Source: CAYPHY01 sp964410625
Lineage (GTDB): Bacteria > Chloroflexota > Anaerolineae > Promineifilales > Promineifilaceae
Direction: 5' to 3'
DNA: 51,355 bases
Assembly (NCBI GenBank): GCA_964410625.1
Contig: CAYPHY010000036.1
Location: 1 to 51,355 of the forward strand
A model generated the notes under the pieces. It was given only the letters and a program-made list of their open reading frames with translations, was not told the DNA's origin and made no database searches. The translations under genes and the position numbers were made by a program. Positions 31,986 to 39,805 of this stretch are shown in pieces; within the stretch, counting starts at the first letter, position 1; each line of letters begins with the position of its first letter.

Positions 31986-32985
31986 CTATCCCCACCAACT
32001 CCACCACACTCGTTTCCCCTTCGTCGGTGAACAGGTCGGGTGATTCCTGGCGTACCATGCCGATGTTTTCGACATACCAGGTGGATTGATCAAGGTCAAA
32101 GGACATCAGCGGCATAGACGTTTCACCGACGGTGGTGACGACGGAGATAGTTCCAGTGGAATCCACACGCACGGCCGCCGGATAATCACCAGCCGGAACG
32201 CTCACTTCCTCAATGGCGACGACCTCGTTTTCAAACTCCATCGTCTGCTCCCATTGAAAGCTCATCCCTTCGCTTTCGCCAATACCCTGCACCACATAGC
32301 GAGTGGTCCAGCTTTCGCCGGGCGTCATCCGCGTGGAAGCGGGCACGGTCAGACCGTTTGCTTCGACGACGGTGAACTCCATCTCCATGCCCATTTCCTC
32401 TGGGAATTGCAGCGGGCCAGGGGAGAGGATGCCTTCATCGTTGCATTGATAGGTTTGGGAGAAGGAAGATGTCTCGCCTTCGTCGTCGAAGTTGTAGGTG
32501 GCGACAAATGAATCATCGGCGACTTCGCTGTAGGTGACGGTATACTCGCTTTCGCCGCTGAGGCCGTCACTGCTGCGATAGCGGTAGGTGGTTCCATCGA
32601 CAACGGGGAAGTAAGGGTTGGCGCAGTCCCCTTCGACAATGGTGCCCCCGCTGGTCGCTCCGCCGCCACCCTGGTCAATGGCCTCTGGGGTATAGGTCGG
32701 CTCTACCTCGTCGGTTGCGGCCGCTGGTTCCGTAGCTGGTGATTCTGTGGACGGCGCGGTCGTGGATTCGGCTTGAGTCGGGGGTTCGGCCTCTGCCGTA
32801 GGGTCGGCTTCGGCCGTGGGTTCCTCCATCGCAGTCGGCACGGCGACAGTTGTAGCTTCCCCTTCGGGGGTCGCCGTCGCTTCGCCGCCCCCACAAGCAA
32901 TGAGAGCCAGACCTAACAATAAAATGAGGATGACTATTAAAGCGCGTCTGATTGTAGTTACAAATACAGTATACTTTGTGTTCAT
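31978..32985 (-). CDS. Lipoprotein with low-complexity linker, function unknown
   Basis: A 335-residue lipoprotein: charged start, hydrophobic core, and lipobox LALIACGGG (Cys near 31). Residues about 35-115 are an Ala/Thr/Glu/Pro-rich linker. The folded part begins at CANPYFPVVDGTTYRYRSS, a pattern seen in TapB-like and DUF3108-like beta-sandwich lipoproteins, and continues to the end with alternating beta strands. It would sit on the outer face of the membrane. No specific function is recognised. Confidence 0.75.
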   Translation of the reverse strand: MNTKYTVFVTTIRRALIVILILLLGLALIACGGGEATATPEGEATTVAVPTAMEEPTAEADPTAEAEPPTQAESTTAPSTESPATEPAAATDEVEPTYTPEAIDQGGGGATSGGTIVEGDCANPYFPVVDGTTYRYRSSDGLSGESEYTVTYSEVADDSFVATYNFDDEGETSSFSQTYQCNDEGILSPGPLQFPEEMGMEMEFTVVEANGLTVPASTRMTPGESWTTRYVVQGIGESEGMSFQWEQTMEFENEVVAIEEVSVPAGDYPAAVRVDSTGTISVVTTVGETSMPLMSFDLDQSTWYVENIGMVRQESPDLFTDEGETSVVELVGIED

Positions 32986-33176
32986 AGAGGTGATTGTAGG
33001 GCATCACCAGACCGCTGTCTATATGCCCATGTCTATAGAGTTATAGGTAGGTTGCGTCGCTCATGATTTCAAGCTAAGACCCATGCTCTACAGTAACCCT
33101 ACAACTGCTCCAATGCTCGCTGCTTAACGATGGCTTAGCCTGGAGAAAGAAAGCTTGCCTGGAAAGGGAATTTGAA

Positions 33177-33192
33177 CGATCATAAGTGATCG
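33177..33192. promoter_or_regulatory. Palindrome CGATCA-TAAG-TGATCG
   Basis: A perfect 6-bp inverted repeat 54 bases upstream of the DUF3105 start. It may be an operator; no -35/-10 pair is convincing nearby. Confidence 0.35.
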
Positions 33193-33245
33193 TGTAACAA
33201 TATAGAGTACACGACTAATAATTTTTGAGGAGAGGTTTTATATTT

Positions 33246-33842
33246 ATGTCAAATCGTCGAAATAGACCGGTGCGCGGCCGCAAGGCACAGGCGCAAAGCA
33301 CCAATAACAACACACGCACGGCTATTATTGTTGCTTCCATCGTTGTGGGTGTCAGTATCCTGGGGTACTTACTTTACCTCAGTTTGCGGCCGGAACCGGA
33401 GATCACTGGTATCGTCAATCACCCCCGCCCTTCAGCCGGCCATGATTCTAACATCGTTTATGAGTTCACTGAACTGCCGCCGGTTGGCGGGACCCACAAC
33501 CCCGCCTGGCAAAATTGTGGCATTTATGATCAACCGGTTGAAGCACAACATGCGATCCACTCGATGGAACATGGTGCGGTGTGGATTACCTACCAGCCAG
33601 ATCTGCCTGAAGCAGAGGTTGAGCAACTGCAAGATATGGTACGCGGCGAGGGGTACATCATCCTCAGTCCCTGGCCGAATTTGCAAAGCCCTATTGTGAT
33701 GACCGCCTGGGGGTTGCAGTTGGAGTTGGATTCGGCCGACGACGGCCGTATTCAGGATTTCATTGACCGCTATCGCGTTGGCCCGCAAACGCCGGAGCGT
33801 GGCGCGTCCTGCTCTGGTGCGGTTGGCGAACCGATTGGTTAA
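33246..33842 (+). CDS. DUF3105 membrane-anchored protein
   Basis: A 198-residue protein with a basic cytoplasmic start (NRRNRPVRGRK), one membrane helix (about 25-47) and an extracytoplasmic DUF3105 domain. The domain signature includes PPVGGTHNPAWQNCGIYDQP and HAIHSMEHGAVWITYQPDL, with conserved His residues that could bind metal. ATG 33246 lies 11 bases after GAGGAGAGG; an upstream TTG at 33225 is unlikely. Role unknown; DUF3105 is common in actinobacteria and Chloroflexi. Confidence 0.83.
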   Translation: MSNRRNRPVRGRKAQAQSTNNNTRTAIIVASIVVGVSILGYLLYLSLRPEPEITGIVNHPRPSAGHDSNIVYEFTELPPVGGTHNPAWQNCGIYDQPVEAQHAIHSMEHGAVWITYQPDLPEAEVEQLQDMVRGEGYIILSPWPNLQSPIVMTAWGLQLELDSADDGRIQDFIDRYRVGPQTPERGASCSGAVGEPIG

Positions 33843-33862
33843 AAATCTTAGGAATTACACGC

Positions 33863-33883
33863 TTGCACCAGGTAGCGGTGCAA
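33863..33883. terminator. Hairpin TTGCACC-AGGTAGC-GGTGCAA
   Basis: A 7-bp perfect stem 20 bases after the DUF3105 stop, without a T-run. It could mark the transcript end. Confidence 0.4.
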
Positions 33884-34040
33884 ACGCGAATCAGGCCGGA
33901 CGGTTGAAGCGTATAGCTGGCGGCCGTTCGGCCTGGATTCGATGGATAGTAGCCTACTCCTCGCTAGACGGTTCGCCCGATTCTAACAGGCATAGTTGAG
34001 CCACAGATCCTTTTTATCGTAGTTATAGTGGCCGTATTGG

Positions 34041-34358
34041 TTAGAATTTAGGTGGATGCCATCCAGCTTCAACCCAACGAAAATGCTCGCTCCACTGTTG
34101 GCGGCGTGGATGAAATAGATTCACTTGTTGCTGAGAAAGTGGATCAACACCAAAAGTCTTAGCCCACTTAAAGCTGTTGTACCAACTACAAGCCAGGCAC
34201 AAGTTATCCTCATCTGATTCTCCACCGCGCGAGATGGGAATAATGTGTTCTATATTCATTTGTGCGCCACTAATTTCCTGAGCAGTCTGGCAATATTCGC
34301 AGCTATGGTGCGCCAAAGAAGCAATTTTATCTCTAACCGCTTTAGAGATATGATCCAT
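34041..34358 (-). CDS. Small HNH endonuclease
   Basis: A 105-residue HNH protein. SCEYCQTAQEISGAQMNIEH near 19-38 provides the first Cys pair and His, and IIPISRGGESDEDNLCLACS provides Asn and the second Cys pair. The C-terminal part (HFRWVEAGWHPPKF) stops earlier than relatives I remember, which carry another 25-30 residues, so it may be shortened. It lies 7 bases after an RHH-like gene on the same strand, a pair also common in cyanobacteria. Confidence 0.8.
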   Translation of the reverse strand: MDHISKAVRDKIASLAHHSCEYCQTAQEISGAQMNIEHIIPISRGGESDEDNLCLACSWYNSFKWAKTFGVDPLSQQQVNLFHPRRQQWSEHFRWVEAGWHPPKF

Positions 34359-34365
34359 AGTGTCC

Positions 34366-34767
34366 CTAGGGGTTAGCTAATAGAGGTTTCCCGGCACGAA
34401 GACTAAGTAACGCAAAAGCGCGCGCTTTTAAGAGTGTAAGCCGTCCATACTCCCGCCGTAACACTTCCAATTCCTCCTGCTCGGCCGTTGTCAACTCGCG
34501 CTCACCCTGTAACTCGGAAAGCAAGCGCATTCGCTTCTCGTCTCGTGGAACTAACATTAACCGCGCAATATCCCAAAGCGCCTGATTATCGAGCCACGTC
34601 ATCTCAGTTAATTTAGCGCTCAACTCTGCCGGGGCATCATGAATTTCCGGTAGAACTGATTGTACCATATCGGCCAATACTGCTTCAACCGGCTGCTGCA
34701 GAACGGCTGCCGCCTGTCTGGCCTGTTCCATCGCTTGTTCCGGCAAATCTAAGGTAATGGTCGTCAT
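34366..34767 (-). CDS. RHH-like protein paired with HNH endonuclease
   Basis: A 133-residue protein. MTTITLDLPEQAMEQARQAA begins like a ribbon-helix-helix protein, followed by VEAVLADMVQSVLP and a helical C-terminus (LEVLRREYGRLTLLKARAFA). From memory, close relatives in cyanobacteria and Chloroflexi always precede a small HNH gene. ATG 34767 follows AGAGGTG. The pair behaves like a toxin-antitoxin or regulator-nuclease unit, but no function is established here. Confidence 0.65.
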   Translation of the reverse strand: MTTITLDLPEQAMEQARQAAAVLQQPVEAVLADMVQSVLPEIHDAPAELSAKLTEMTWLDNQALWDIARLMLVPRDEKRMRLLSELQGERELTTAEQEELEVLRREYGRLTLLKARAFALLSLRAGKPLLANP

Positions 34768-34854
34768 AAGCACACCTCTCTTATCGCCTAAATCAACTAT
34801 ATAGTAACACAAACCAATATTTGCGTAAATCTGCGCAGTATCCGTATCATCTAC

Positions 34855-36096
34855 TTAGTTACTATCGGCCGTCCGGCGTAGTAGCGGCTCTTGAATCGCC
34901 TGGGCGTCTAGCTTACTTGCCCCCAGAAAGGTGACGAAGCGGCCGAAGCCGCGGGCCAATGCTTCGGCAAAGGCTTCATCCCGGCCGAACGCCTCATCCT
35001 CCAACCAGAAGCCGAGAATGACGAAGGTATTGGTTGTCCGGTCGAGTTTGCTGTCGAAGCGGGCTACCAGCCGGTCGCCCCACAACACCGGCAGTGTGTA
35101 GTAGCCGTACTTACGCTTGTCTACGGGCTTGTAGACCTCCCACACGTAGTCAAAATCGAAGAGAATTTTGGCGCGGCCGCGTGCGCTGACGGGATCGAGC
35201 GGGGCGAGGAAGACTACTTCTTCAGTGGTGGTTGCGCCAACTGGCGTCCATTGTGGCGGCACACGCCCCGCACTCAATTCTTGGAGTAATTGGGCGTCGC
35301 TACCGAGCGCGAAGTGGGTTGCCTTCCAACCTTCCACCTTCACCTCAATCAGGTCGCCATCGGCCAATAAGGGATCATATTGCTTATCGAATGGTACGCC
35401 GCGTTGCCACGCATCGGCCGTGCGCTTCGGCCGCAATAGGCCAGAAAAGCTGATGTCCTTTTTGATCAAAAAACGGTCGGTCTCGTCGTCGCTGTTTTCT
35501 CGGATCAGATGGGACGGCGCGACCGTTTCGGTAAGGGCATAGACGCGCTCGAAATTCTCGCGGTGGTGGGTCATCACCTCACCAGTGCGCCACAAGTAAT
35601 ATAGCGCGAGTGAACTGTCTTTGCGGCCGCGATAACTTTGCGTCCGTTTCCGCGTCGCCATCTTAAAGTCACGATTGCTCACGGTGCCGCGCTCTTTCAA
35701 AATGGCCCGTATTTCGCCGATGGCCTCGGCATGGTCTTGCCCCATCTGGTGAATGCGTTTATCCGTACCCGCCTCGCCCTCACGCTCGCGGCGCATGACC
35801 ACGCGCCAGTACGGCAGCTCCTCCATCGGCCGCGTTGCCAGCCAGCCCCCCCAGTCGAAAAAGTGGCGCTGCTCGTAGGTCGCCACTTCCCACATGCCGG
35901 GTGTATAATCGAGGACGCGGCTGTGCAGTTGGATGTCATGGCTGCGGGCGATAATTTGCAGTGGGTCGAGTTGTAGATACTCTATCTCCCGCATCGCTTG
36001 TGCTGTGCCGTTGATGCCTTGCCAGCGACGGCCGGGCCACAAGCCTTGTTTGCCGAGGATGAAGCGACGTGCAGTGTTGAGATCAATCGTTAGCAT
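34855..36096 (-). CDS. YcaQ/AlkX-type winged-helix DNA glycosylase
   Basis: A 413-residue HTH_42-family protein. Residues 36-47 contain YLQLDPLQ; Q42-L43-D44 fits the QxD catalytic motif of YcaQ (AlkX), the interstrand-crosslink DNA glycosylase. The bulk shows tandem winged helices (DFKMATRKRTQSYRGRKDSS, LYYLWRTGEVMTHHRENFER) and the C-terminal FLAPLDPVSARGRAKILFDF segment typical of the family. ATG 36096 is preferred over an upstream extension. It lies 26 bases downstream of the PPOX-type gene, probably in one operon. Confidence 0.87.
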   Translation of the reverse strand: MLTIDLNTARRFILGKQGLWPGRRWQGINGTAQAMREIEYLQLDPLQIIARSHDIQLHSRVLDYTPGMWEVATYEQRHFFDWGGWLATRPMEELPYWRVVMRREREGEAGTDKRIHQMGQDHAEAIGEIRAILKERGTVSNRDFKMATRKRTQSYRGRKDSSLALYYLWRTGEVMTHHRENFERVYALTETVAPSHLIRENSDDETDRFLIKKDISFSGLLRPKRTADAWQRGVPFDKQYDPLLADGDLIEVKVEGWKATHFALGSDAQLLQELSAGRVPPQWTPVGATTTEEVVFLAPLDPVSARGRAKILFDFDYVWEVYKPVDKRKYGYYTLPVLWGDRLVARFDSKLDRTTNTFVILGFWLEDEAFGRDEAFAEALARGFGRFVTFLGASKLDAQAIQEPLLRRTADSN

Positions 36097-36122
36097 AATG
36101 GTCGGTAGCCGGTAATATCGGG

Positions 36123-36518
36123 TTACTCTCCCCACGTATTCACTTTGACCGGATGGAGCGACACGACCACGCGTGTCTCACCCGGTTGGTCAATGGTGCT
36201 AAAATCCACATTCCCATATTTGCTGCCGAGTTTGCTGGCAAAGGCGTAGCCCTCATCCGGTTCAATCTCGGCGCGGGCGCGTATCTCCAACGTCCGGTAT
36301 GGCGTTGCCGGATCGAGGATAAACAACGTGCATTCGGGATGGTTTTGCAGGTTTTTTACTTTCTGGCGTTTGGTGTTGAGCGATAGCCGGATGGTGCCGT
36401 CCTCGTCTAGTAGAAACCATAATGCCGACACTTGCGGATAGCCGTCTAGCCCGATGGTAGCCAGCACGGCCACATCGGCTTCCAGCAGGTCCTGGTGTGA
36501 TTTGGGTATCGTTGTCAT
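36123..36518 (-). CDS. PPOX-class/F420-dependent split-barrel protein
   Basis: A 131-residue flavin- or F420-binding split-barrel protein. VAVLATIGLDGYPQVSALWF near 16-35 and RQKVKNLQNHPECTLFILDP near 50-69 are the hallmark of the PPOX/F420 deazaflavin-reductase group. These reduce small substrates or bind cofactors. It is first in a likely operon with the DNA glycosylase gene. Cofactor choice cannot be told by eye. Confidence 0.82.
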   Translation of the reverse strand: MTTIPKSHQDLLEADVAVLATIGLDGYPQVSALWFLLDEDGTIRLSLNTKRQKVKNLQNHPECTLFILDPATPYRTLEIRARAEIEPDEGYAFASKLGSKYGNVDFSTIDQPGETRVVVSLHPVKVNTWGE

Positions 36519-36571
36519 CTATCTAATCCTTGCAAATCGTGGTGATTTTCCTCTGTTGTCGCCAAATGCGC

Positions 36572-37072
36572 CTATTGATCAAACGCCTGCATGGTGTTGA
36601 CGATGCGCTTGATTTGCTTGATGTGCGGCCGTTCGTGGGTCGCCATCCACTGGGCATAGGCGTGCAGGCTCTTCATATACGGCTTTCCCGCGCCCGTCAC
36701 GGTCGCCGCGCGTGTCCAGGCTTCGGGTGCTAATGATTTTAGCACAGCCAGTAGATCTGCGCGTTGGAGGGTAAAGGCGTAGAGCGAGGTGTGAAAGTCC
36801 TGTTCGGGGTAATCCGTGTTTTTGATCCAGGTTCTGGGATTAACAGCGCGGATGGTGGGAGTATCTTCGGCGATGATCGTCGCGAGGTAGCCGCCCCAAA
36901 CGTCAGCACAGGAGCGCAGATGAGCGAGTACCTCGCTGGCCGACCACTCATTGGGGCTGGGACGGGTTTGTAATTGAGCAGGGGCCAGCACGGCCGTAAG
37001 CGTGGCGATGCGCGATGGCCCCTCCCTAAGGAGGGTCAATATCTCCTCAATAGGCAGTACTCTTTCCGACAA
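36572..37072 (-). CDS. DinB-superfamily protein (1)
   Basis: A 166-residue four-helix DinB/YfiT-like protein. NEWSASEVLAHLRSCADVWG (about 41-60) has the first metal-type His, and HAYAQWMATHERPHIKQIKR (137-156) contains the C-terminal His pair (H146, H150). The DinB group includes thiol-dependent transferases and uncharacterised metalloproteins. It is one of five such genes in tandem on the minus strand. Confidence 0.82.
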   Translation of the reverse strand: MSERVLPIEEILTLLREGPSRIATLTAVLAPAQLQTRPSPNEWSASEVLAHLRSCADVWGGYLATIIAEDTPTIRAVNPRTWIKNTDYPEQDFHTSLYAFTLQRADLLAVLKSLAPEAWTRAATVTGAGKPYMKSLHAYAQWMATHERPHIKQIKRIVNTMQAFDQ

Positions 37073-37094
37073 GCGACATCACCTCAGAAAATAG

Positions 37095-37156
37095 CTCACG
37101 CAAAGCACGCCAAGACGCAAAGAAAAAACTTAGCGACCTTTGCGCCTTTGCGTGAG
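37095..37156. repeat. Inverted repeat, CTCACGCAAAG family (copy 3)
   Basis: CTCACGCAAAG (37095-37105) and CTTTGCGTGAG (37146-37156) are perfect 11-bp terminal repeats with paired GACGCAAAG/CTTTGCGCC words inside. It separates two DinB genes. Confidence 0.85.
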
Positions 37157-37162
37157 ACATTT

Positions 37163-37675
37163 TCATCCCTTTTCGTTAGCTCTGTATAAAGCTTCAAAGA
37201 TATGGAAGATGTAATCCTGGTACTCGGTCTCCAGGCCGAGATCGTTGAGTAACCTGAGAATTTGGGCGCGATGATCGGTGGCGTGATTTACTACGTGCAG
37301 TAGCACTTGCCAGACGATGAGTTCTCTGTCCTCTTCTGGTTCTTCGATTGGCTTTGTGAACAACATATCGTCGCGCAATTCAGCCAGATAGCGGCGCATC
37401 CGTTGCTCAACCTCATCTCCATAGGCGCGAACGACGCTCCGGTCGTCGAGGTCGGAGGGGGAAGGCGGTTCCAGGGGGGCGATGTTTTGCAGTTCGCTAA
37501 ACCACAAATCATCCGCTTCCATCAGATGGATAACTTGATCGCGAACAGAGCCACGAGAGTAGTTTGCCGGTTGGGCGAACTGTTCATAGGATAGGCGGGG
37601 GACATACCTGTCCCACAGTTTGCGGTTTTCGGCGAAGTGATAGTCATAGTATTGGCGAAAGGCATTGGCGTTCAT
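37163..37675 (-). CDS. DinB-superfamily protein (2)
   Basis: A 170-residue four-helix protein. MNANAFRQYYDYHFAENRKL at 1-20, RGSVRDQVIHLMEADDLWFS near 41-60 (His50) and WQVLLHVVNHATDHRAQILR near 122-141 (His127, His131, His135) match the DinB metal-binding helices. The N-HATDHRAQ motif is classic DinB. Function beyond metal-dependent DinB fold is unknown. Confidence 0.87.
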   Translation of the reverse strand: MNANAFRQYYDYHFAENRKLWDRYVPRLSYEQFAQPANYSRGSVRDQVIHLMEADDLWFSELQNIAPLEPPSPSDLDDRSVVRAYGDEVEQRMRRYLAELRDDMLFTKPIEEPEEDRELIVWQVLLHVVNHATDHRAQILRLLNDLGLETEYQDYIFHIFEALYRANEKG

Positions 37676-37695
37676 GTCTCAATTTACTCTCCTGA

Positions 37696-37806
37696 AGATG
37701 GTACGCAGATGACGCGGATGAAACGCTGATTTACGCGGATTTTTAATGATACGTACTCGCGCCTTGAGTCCTCACGAATTTTATCCTTATTGGTGAAAAT
37801 TCGTGC
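37696..37806. repeat. Word repeats ACGCGGAT and CACGAATTTT
   Basis: 37696-37751 carries ACGCAGATGACGCGGATGA and TTACGCGGATTTT words. CACGAATTTT (37774-37783) pairs perfectly with AAAATTCGTG (37797-37806), a relative of the repeat at 9661-9732. Confidence 0.65.
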
Positions 37807-37825
37807 TAATTCGTGGAGCGCCTTT

Positions 37826-38344
37826 TCAACTTCCCACTCGCGGAACGGAGTCGTCAACGGGGGTATGGGCCTGTCCGAGGAATAGATTTAGTTGCGCGGC
37901 GTGTTCCTGGATGTGGCGCATGGAGTAAAGCTGTAGCTCGACAAAAGAGAGTTCACGGCCGATCCAATCGAACCAGCACGGCCGTCCTGCCGTCTCTGCG
38001 GTCAGGGTTTCAAGGGTCGTCTGGCACTTTTGGCGACAGTGAGCTAGATAGATCTGCACATCCTCTTTTGTATAAGGCGTTGTGGGCAGCCCGTCGGCGT
38101 CTTTCTCATAACGCTGCAAGTGGTTGGGGAGTGTAAAGCCTGCGGCCGTGCCACCCAGATACAGGTCGAGCCATTTGAGGGTGTGGTAGGCGAGGAACCA
38201 GAACTCGCCATATTCTGCACGCTCCGGGTCATGCCATACGCGGCCGCGCCACCATTCATCGGGACAACCACGAAGTGCGTTGTCAAGCGTGTCAATCGCC
38301 GCTCCCATCTGCTGCCAGATGCTTGTTTTCCAGATGTTGAGCAT
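37826..38344 (-). CDS. DinB-superfamily protein (3)
   Basis: A 172-residue protein with TSIWQQMGAAIDTLDNALRG near 7-26, the helix with FLAYHTLKWLDLYLGG (His near 54), and SFVELQLYSMRHIQEHAAQL near 133-152 with the C-terminal His pair. It is about half identical by eye to the next gene, so a local duplication. The frame extends 23 codons upstream, but those codons lie in a GCAGAGACGCA-type word repeat; ATG 38344 is chosen. Confidence 0.82.
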   Translation of the reverse strand: MLNIWKTSIWQQMGAAIDTLDNALRGCPDEWWRGRVWHDPERAEYGEFWFLAYHTLKWLDLYLGGTAAGFTLPNHLQRYEKDADGLPTTPYTKEDVQIYLAHCRQKCQTTLETLTAETAGRPCWFDWIGRELSFVELQLYSMRHIQEHAAQLNLFLGQAHTPVDDSVPRVGS

Positions 38345-38399
38345 ACCGTTAATACCTTGCGTCTCTGCTTCTCTATATCTCTGCGTTAATGGTTTGGTG

Positions 38400-38924
38400 T
38401 TATAAAGCAGCAACTTTTTCCCCAGCCCAGGCCACCCAATCGGGAGCCTCTACCCCCTGTTGTCCGAGATAGAGGCTTAATTGGGCTGTGTGTTCCTGGA
38501 CATGGCGCATGTTGTAGAGCAGCAACTCCGCGAAAGAGAGTTCGCCCCAAGGAAAGGCGCACGGCCGTCCCGCTGCCTCGTCGGTTAGCGTTTCAATCGT
38601 ACGCTGGCATCGTTGGCGACAACCGACCAGATAATCTTGCAACTCCTCTTTGGTATAGGGCCGTTCCGGGAAAGGGCCATGTTCGTCTTGCTCGATTAGC
38701 GTGAAGGGTGGCGGGGGGACAAAGCCTTCTTCGGAGCCGGTCAGGTAGAGATCGAGCCAGAACAGGGTGTGATAGACGACATACCAATACTCCGGCCGCG
38801 CGGTCGGATCAGGCCACAGACGGCCGCGCCACAACTCATCGGGACAGGCGCGGAGGGCATTTTCGAGCATATCAATCGCCGCCCCGAACTGCTGCCAGGT
38901 ACTCGCTCTCCAGTTAATATTCAT
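38400..38924 (-). CDS. DinB-superfamily protein (4), paralogue of (3)
   Basis: A 174-residue paralogue: STWQQFGAAIDMLENALRAC near 8-27, VVYHTLFWLDLYLTGSEEGF near 49-68 and LSFAELLLYNMRHVQEHTAQ near 129-148 line up with the downstream gene. The metal-type His positions are kept. The 55-base gap to gene (3) holds a degenerate CGCAGAGA-type word repeat. Confidence 0.83.
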   Translation of the reverse strand: MNINWRASTWQQFGAAIDMLENALRACPDELWRGRLWPDPTARPEYWYVVYHTLFWLDLYLTGSEEGFVPPPPFTLIEQDEHGPFPERPYTKEELQDYLVGCRQRCQRTIETLTDEAAGRPCAFPWGELSFAELLLYNMRHVQEHTAQLSLYLGQQGVEAPDWVAWAGEKVAAL

Positions 38925-38984
38925 CTTTGAAGCCCCTAAACGTAGGATGCGGGAACGCAGATAAACGCGGATACCAACTTGCGC

Positions 38985-39491
38985 CTATTGTTGTTCCCCT
39001 TGCTCCAGCCAGGCGCGGATGTCTGGCTCGTGGTCGTCATAGAAATGGTCGAAGAACTCACCGATGGGGAAGCGTTCGCCGCCCACCCAGACGAGATAGT
39101 AGCTGCGGCCGTGCCGGATTTCATCAATCTGTACGTCGTCGGGCAAGCCCTCCACCAGGGCGAACAACTGCTGGAGCAATTGTTGCGATTCATCAAGGAG
39201 TTCGCGTACCGAACGGCCGCGACCGGACTCATAAATCCACTCGTTGATTTCATCCTCTTCTTGTAGCTGTTCTGGCCAGGGCGGTGGTGGTTGCGGGTCA
39301 CCGCGCTGTGCGGCCTGGAGATGGTCGTTAAATTTACGCTGCCAGCCGTTCAGATGGGCGATAATATCCTTGACCGACCAGTGTGCAGCCACGCCAGGTT
39401 GCTCCATGCGTTCCGAGCCAATCTGCTCGATAGACGCTGCCCATTGCTGGTACTCGTTCTGTAGCCAATTCAGTAGTTCAGATTTTGTCAT
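38985..39491 (-). CDS. DinB-superfamily protein (5), ClbS/DfsB-like
   Basis: A 168-residue protein. MTKSELLNWLQNEYQQWAAS at 1-20, AAHWSVKDIIAHLNGWQRKF near 36-55 and FPIGEFFDHFYDDHEPDIRA near 141-160 resemble ClbS/DfsB proteins, a DinB branch whose best known member protects cells from colibactin. It is the first of the five-gene minus-strand run. Whether it hydrolyses any genotoxin is unknown. Confidence 0.78.
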   Translation of the reverse strand: MTKSELLNWLQNEYQQWAASIEQIGSERMEQPGVAAHWSVKDIIAHLNGWQRKFNDHLQAAQRGDPQPPPPWPEQLQEEDEINEWIYESGRGRSVRELLDESQQLLQQLFALVEGLPDDVQIDEIRHGRSYYLVWVGGERFPIGEFFDHFYDDHEPDIRAWLEQGEQQ

Positions 39492-39655
39492 GGGTCACTC
39501 CTTAGAAAATAGTTACGCGGATGACGCTGATTCCATTTATAACAGTGCGCGTGTACACACTGTGTTTCCATCGAATCAGGCCCATTATAGAATCTTTGTT
39601 CTAGGAAGGCAAGAGAAAAACGGTCGAGTATTAGAGGAATTATTTGAACATCCAA
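39492..39655. other. Intergenic stretch without a gene
   Basis: Begins with TTACGCGGATGACGCTGATT words of the family at 37696, then mixed sequence. No gene or promoter is convincing; the following 150 bases are the inverted-repeat element at 39656-39805. Confidence 0.45.
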
Positions 39656-39805
39656 CTAAGCACACTGTTTCAAAAGTGATCGCAACGTCATTCCGAGCGG
39701 AGCGAGGAATCCCTATCAATACGGGTTAACGAAATCGCAAGGGATTCCTCGCTCCGAAGACTCCGCTCGGAATGACAGCTGGGTTACTTTTGAAACAATG
39801 TACTA
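39656..39805. mobile_element. MITE-like element with nested inverted repeats
   Basis: Outer arms TGTTTCAAAAGT (39666-39677) and ACTTTTGAAACA (39786-39797) are perfect. Inner arms GTCATTCCGAGCGGAG (39687-39702) and CTCCGCTCGGAATGAC (39761-39776) are perfect, as are CGGAGCGAGGAATCCC (39698-39713) and GGGATTCCTCGCTCCG (39741-39756). No protein is encoded. Its right end abuts the stop codon of the sulfotransferase gene. Confidence 0.7.

Noticed and set aside
34020..34075. Frameshift that would restore the missing end of the small HNH nuclease
   Set aside because: Reading the other frames past the stop gave no sequence like the usual C-terminal part.
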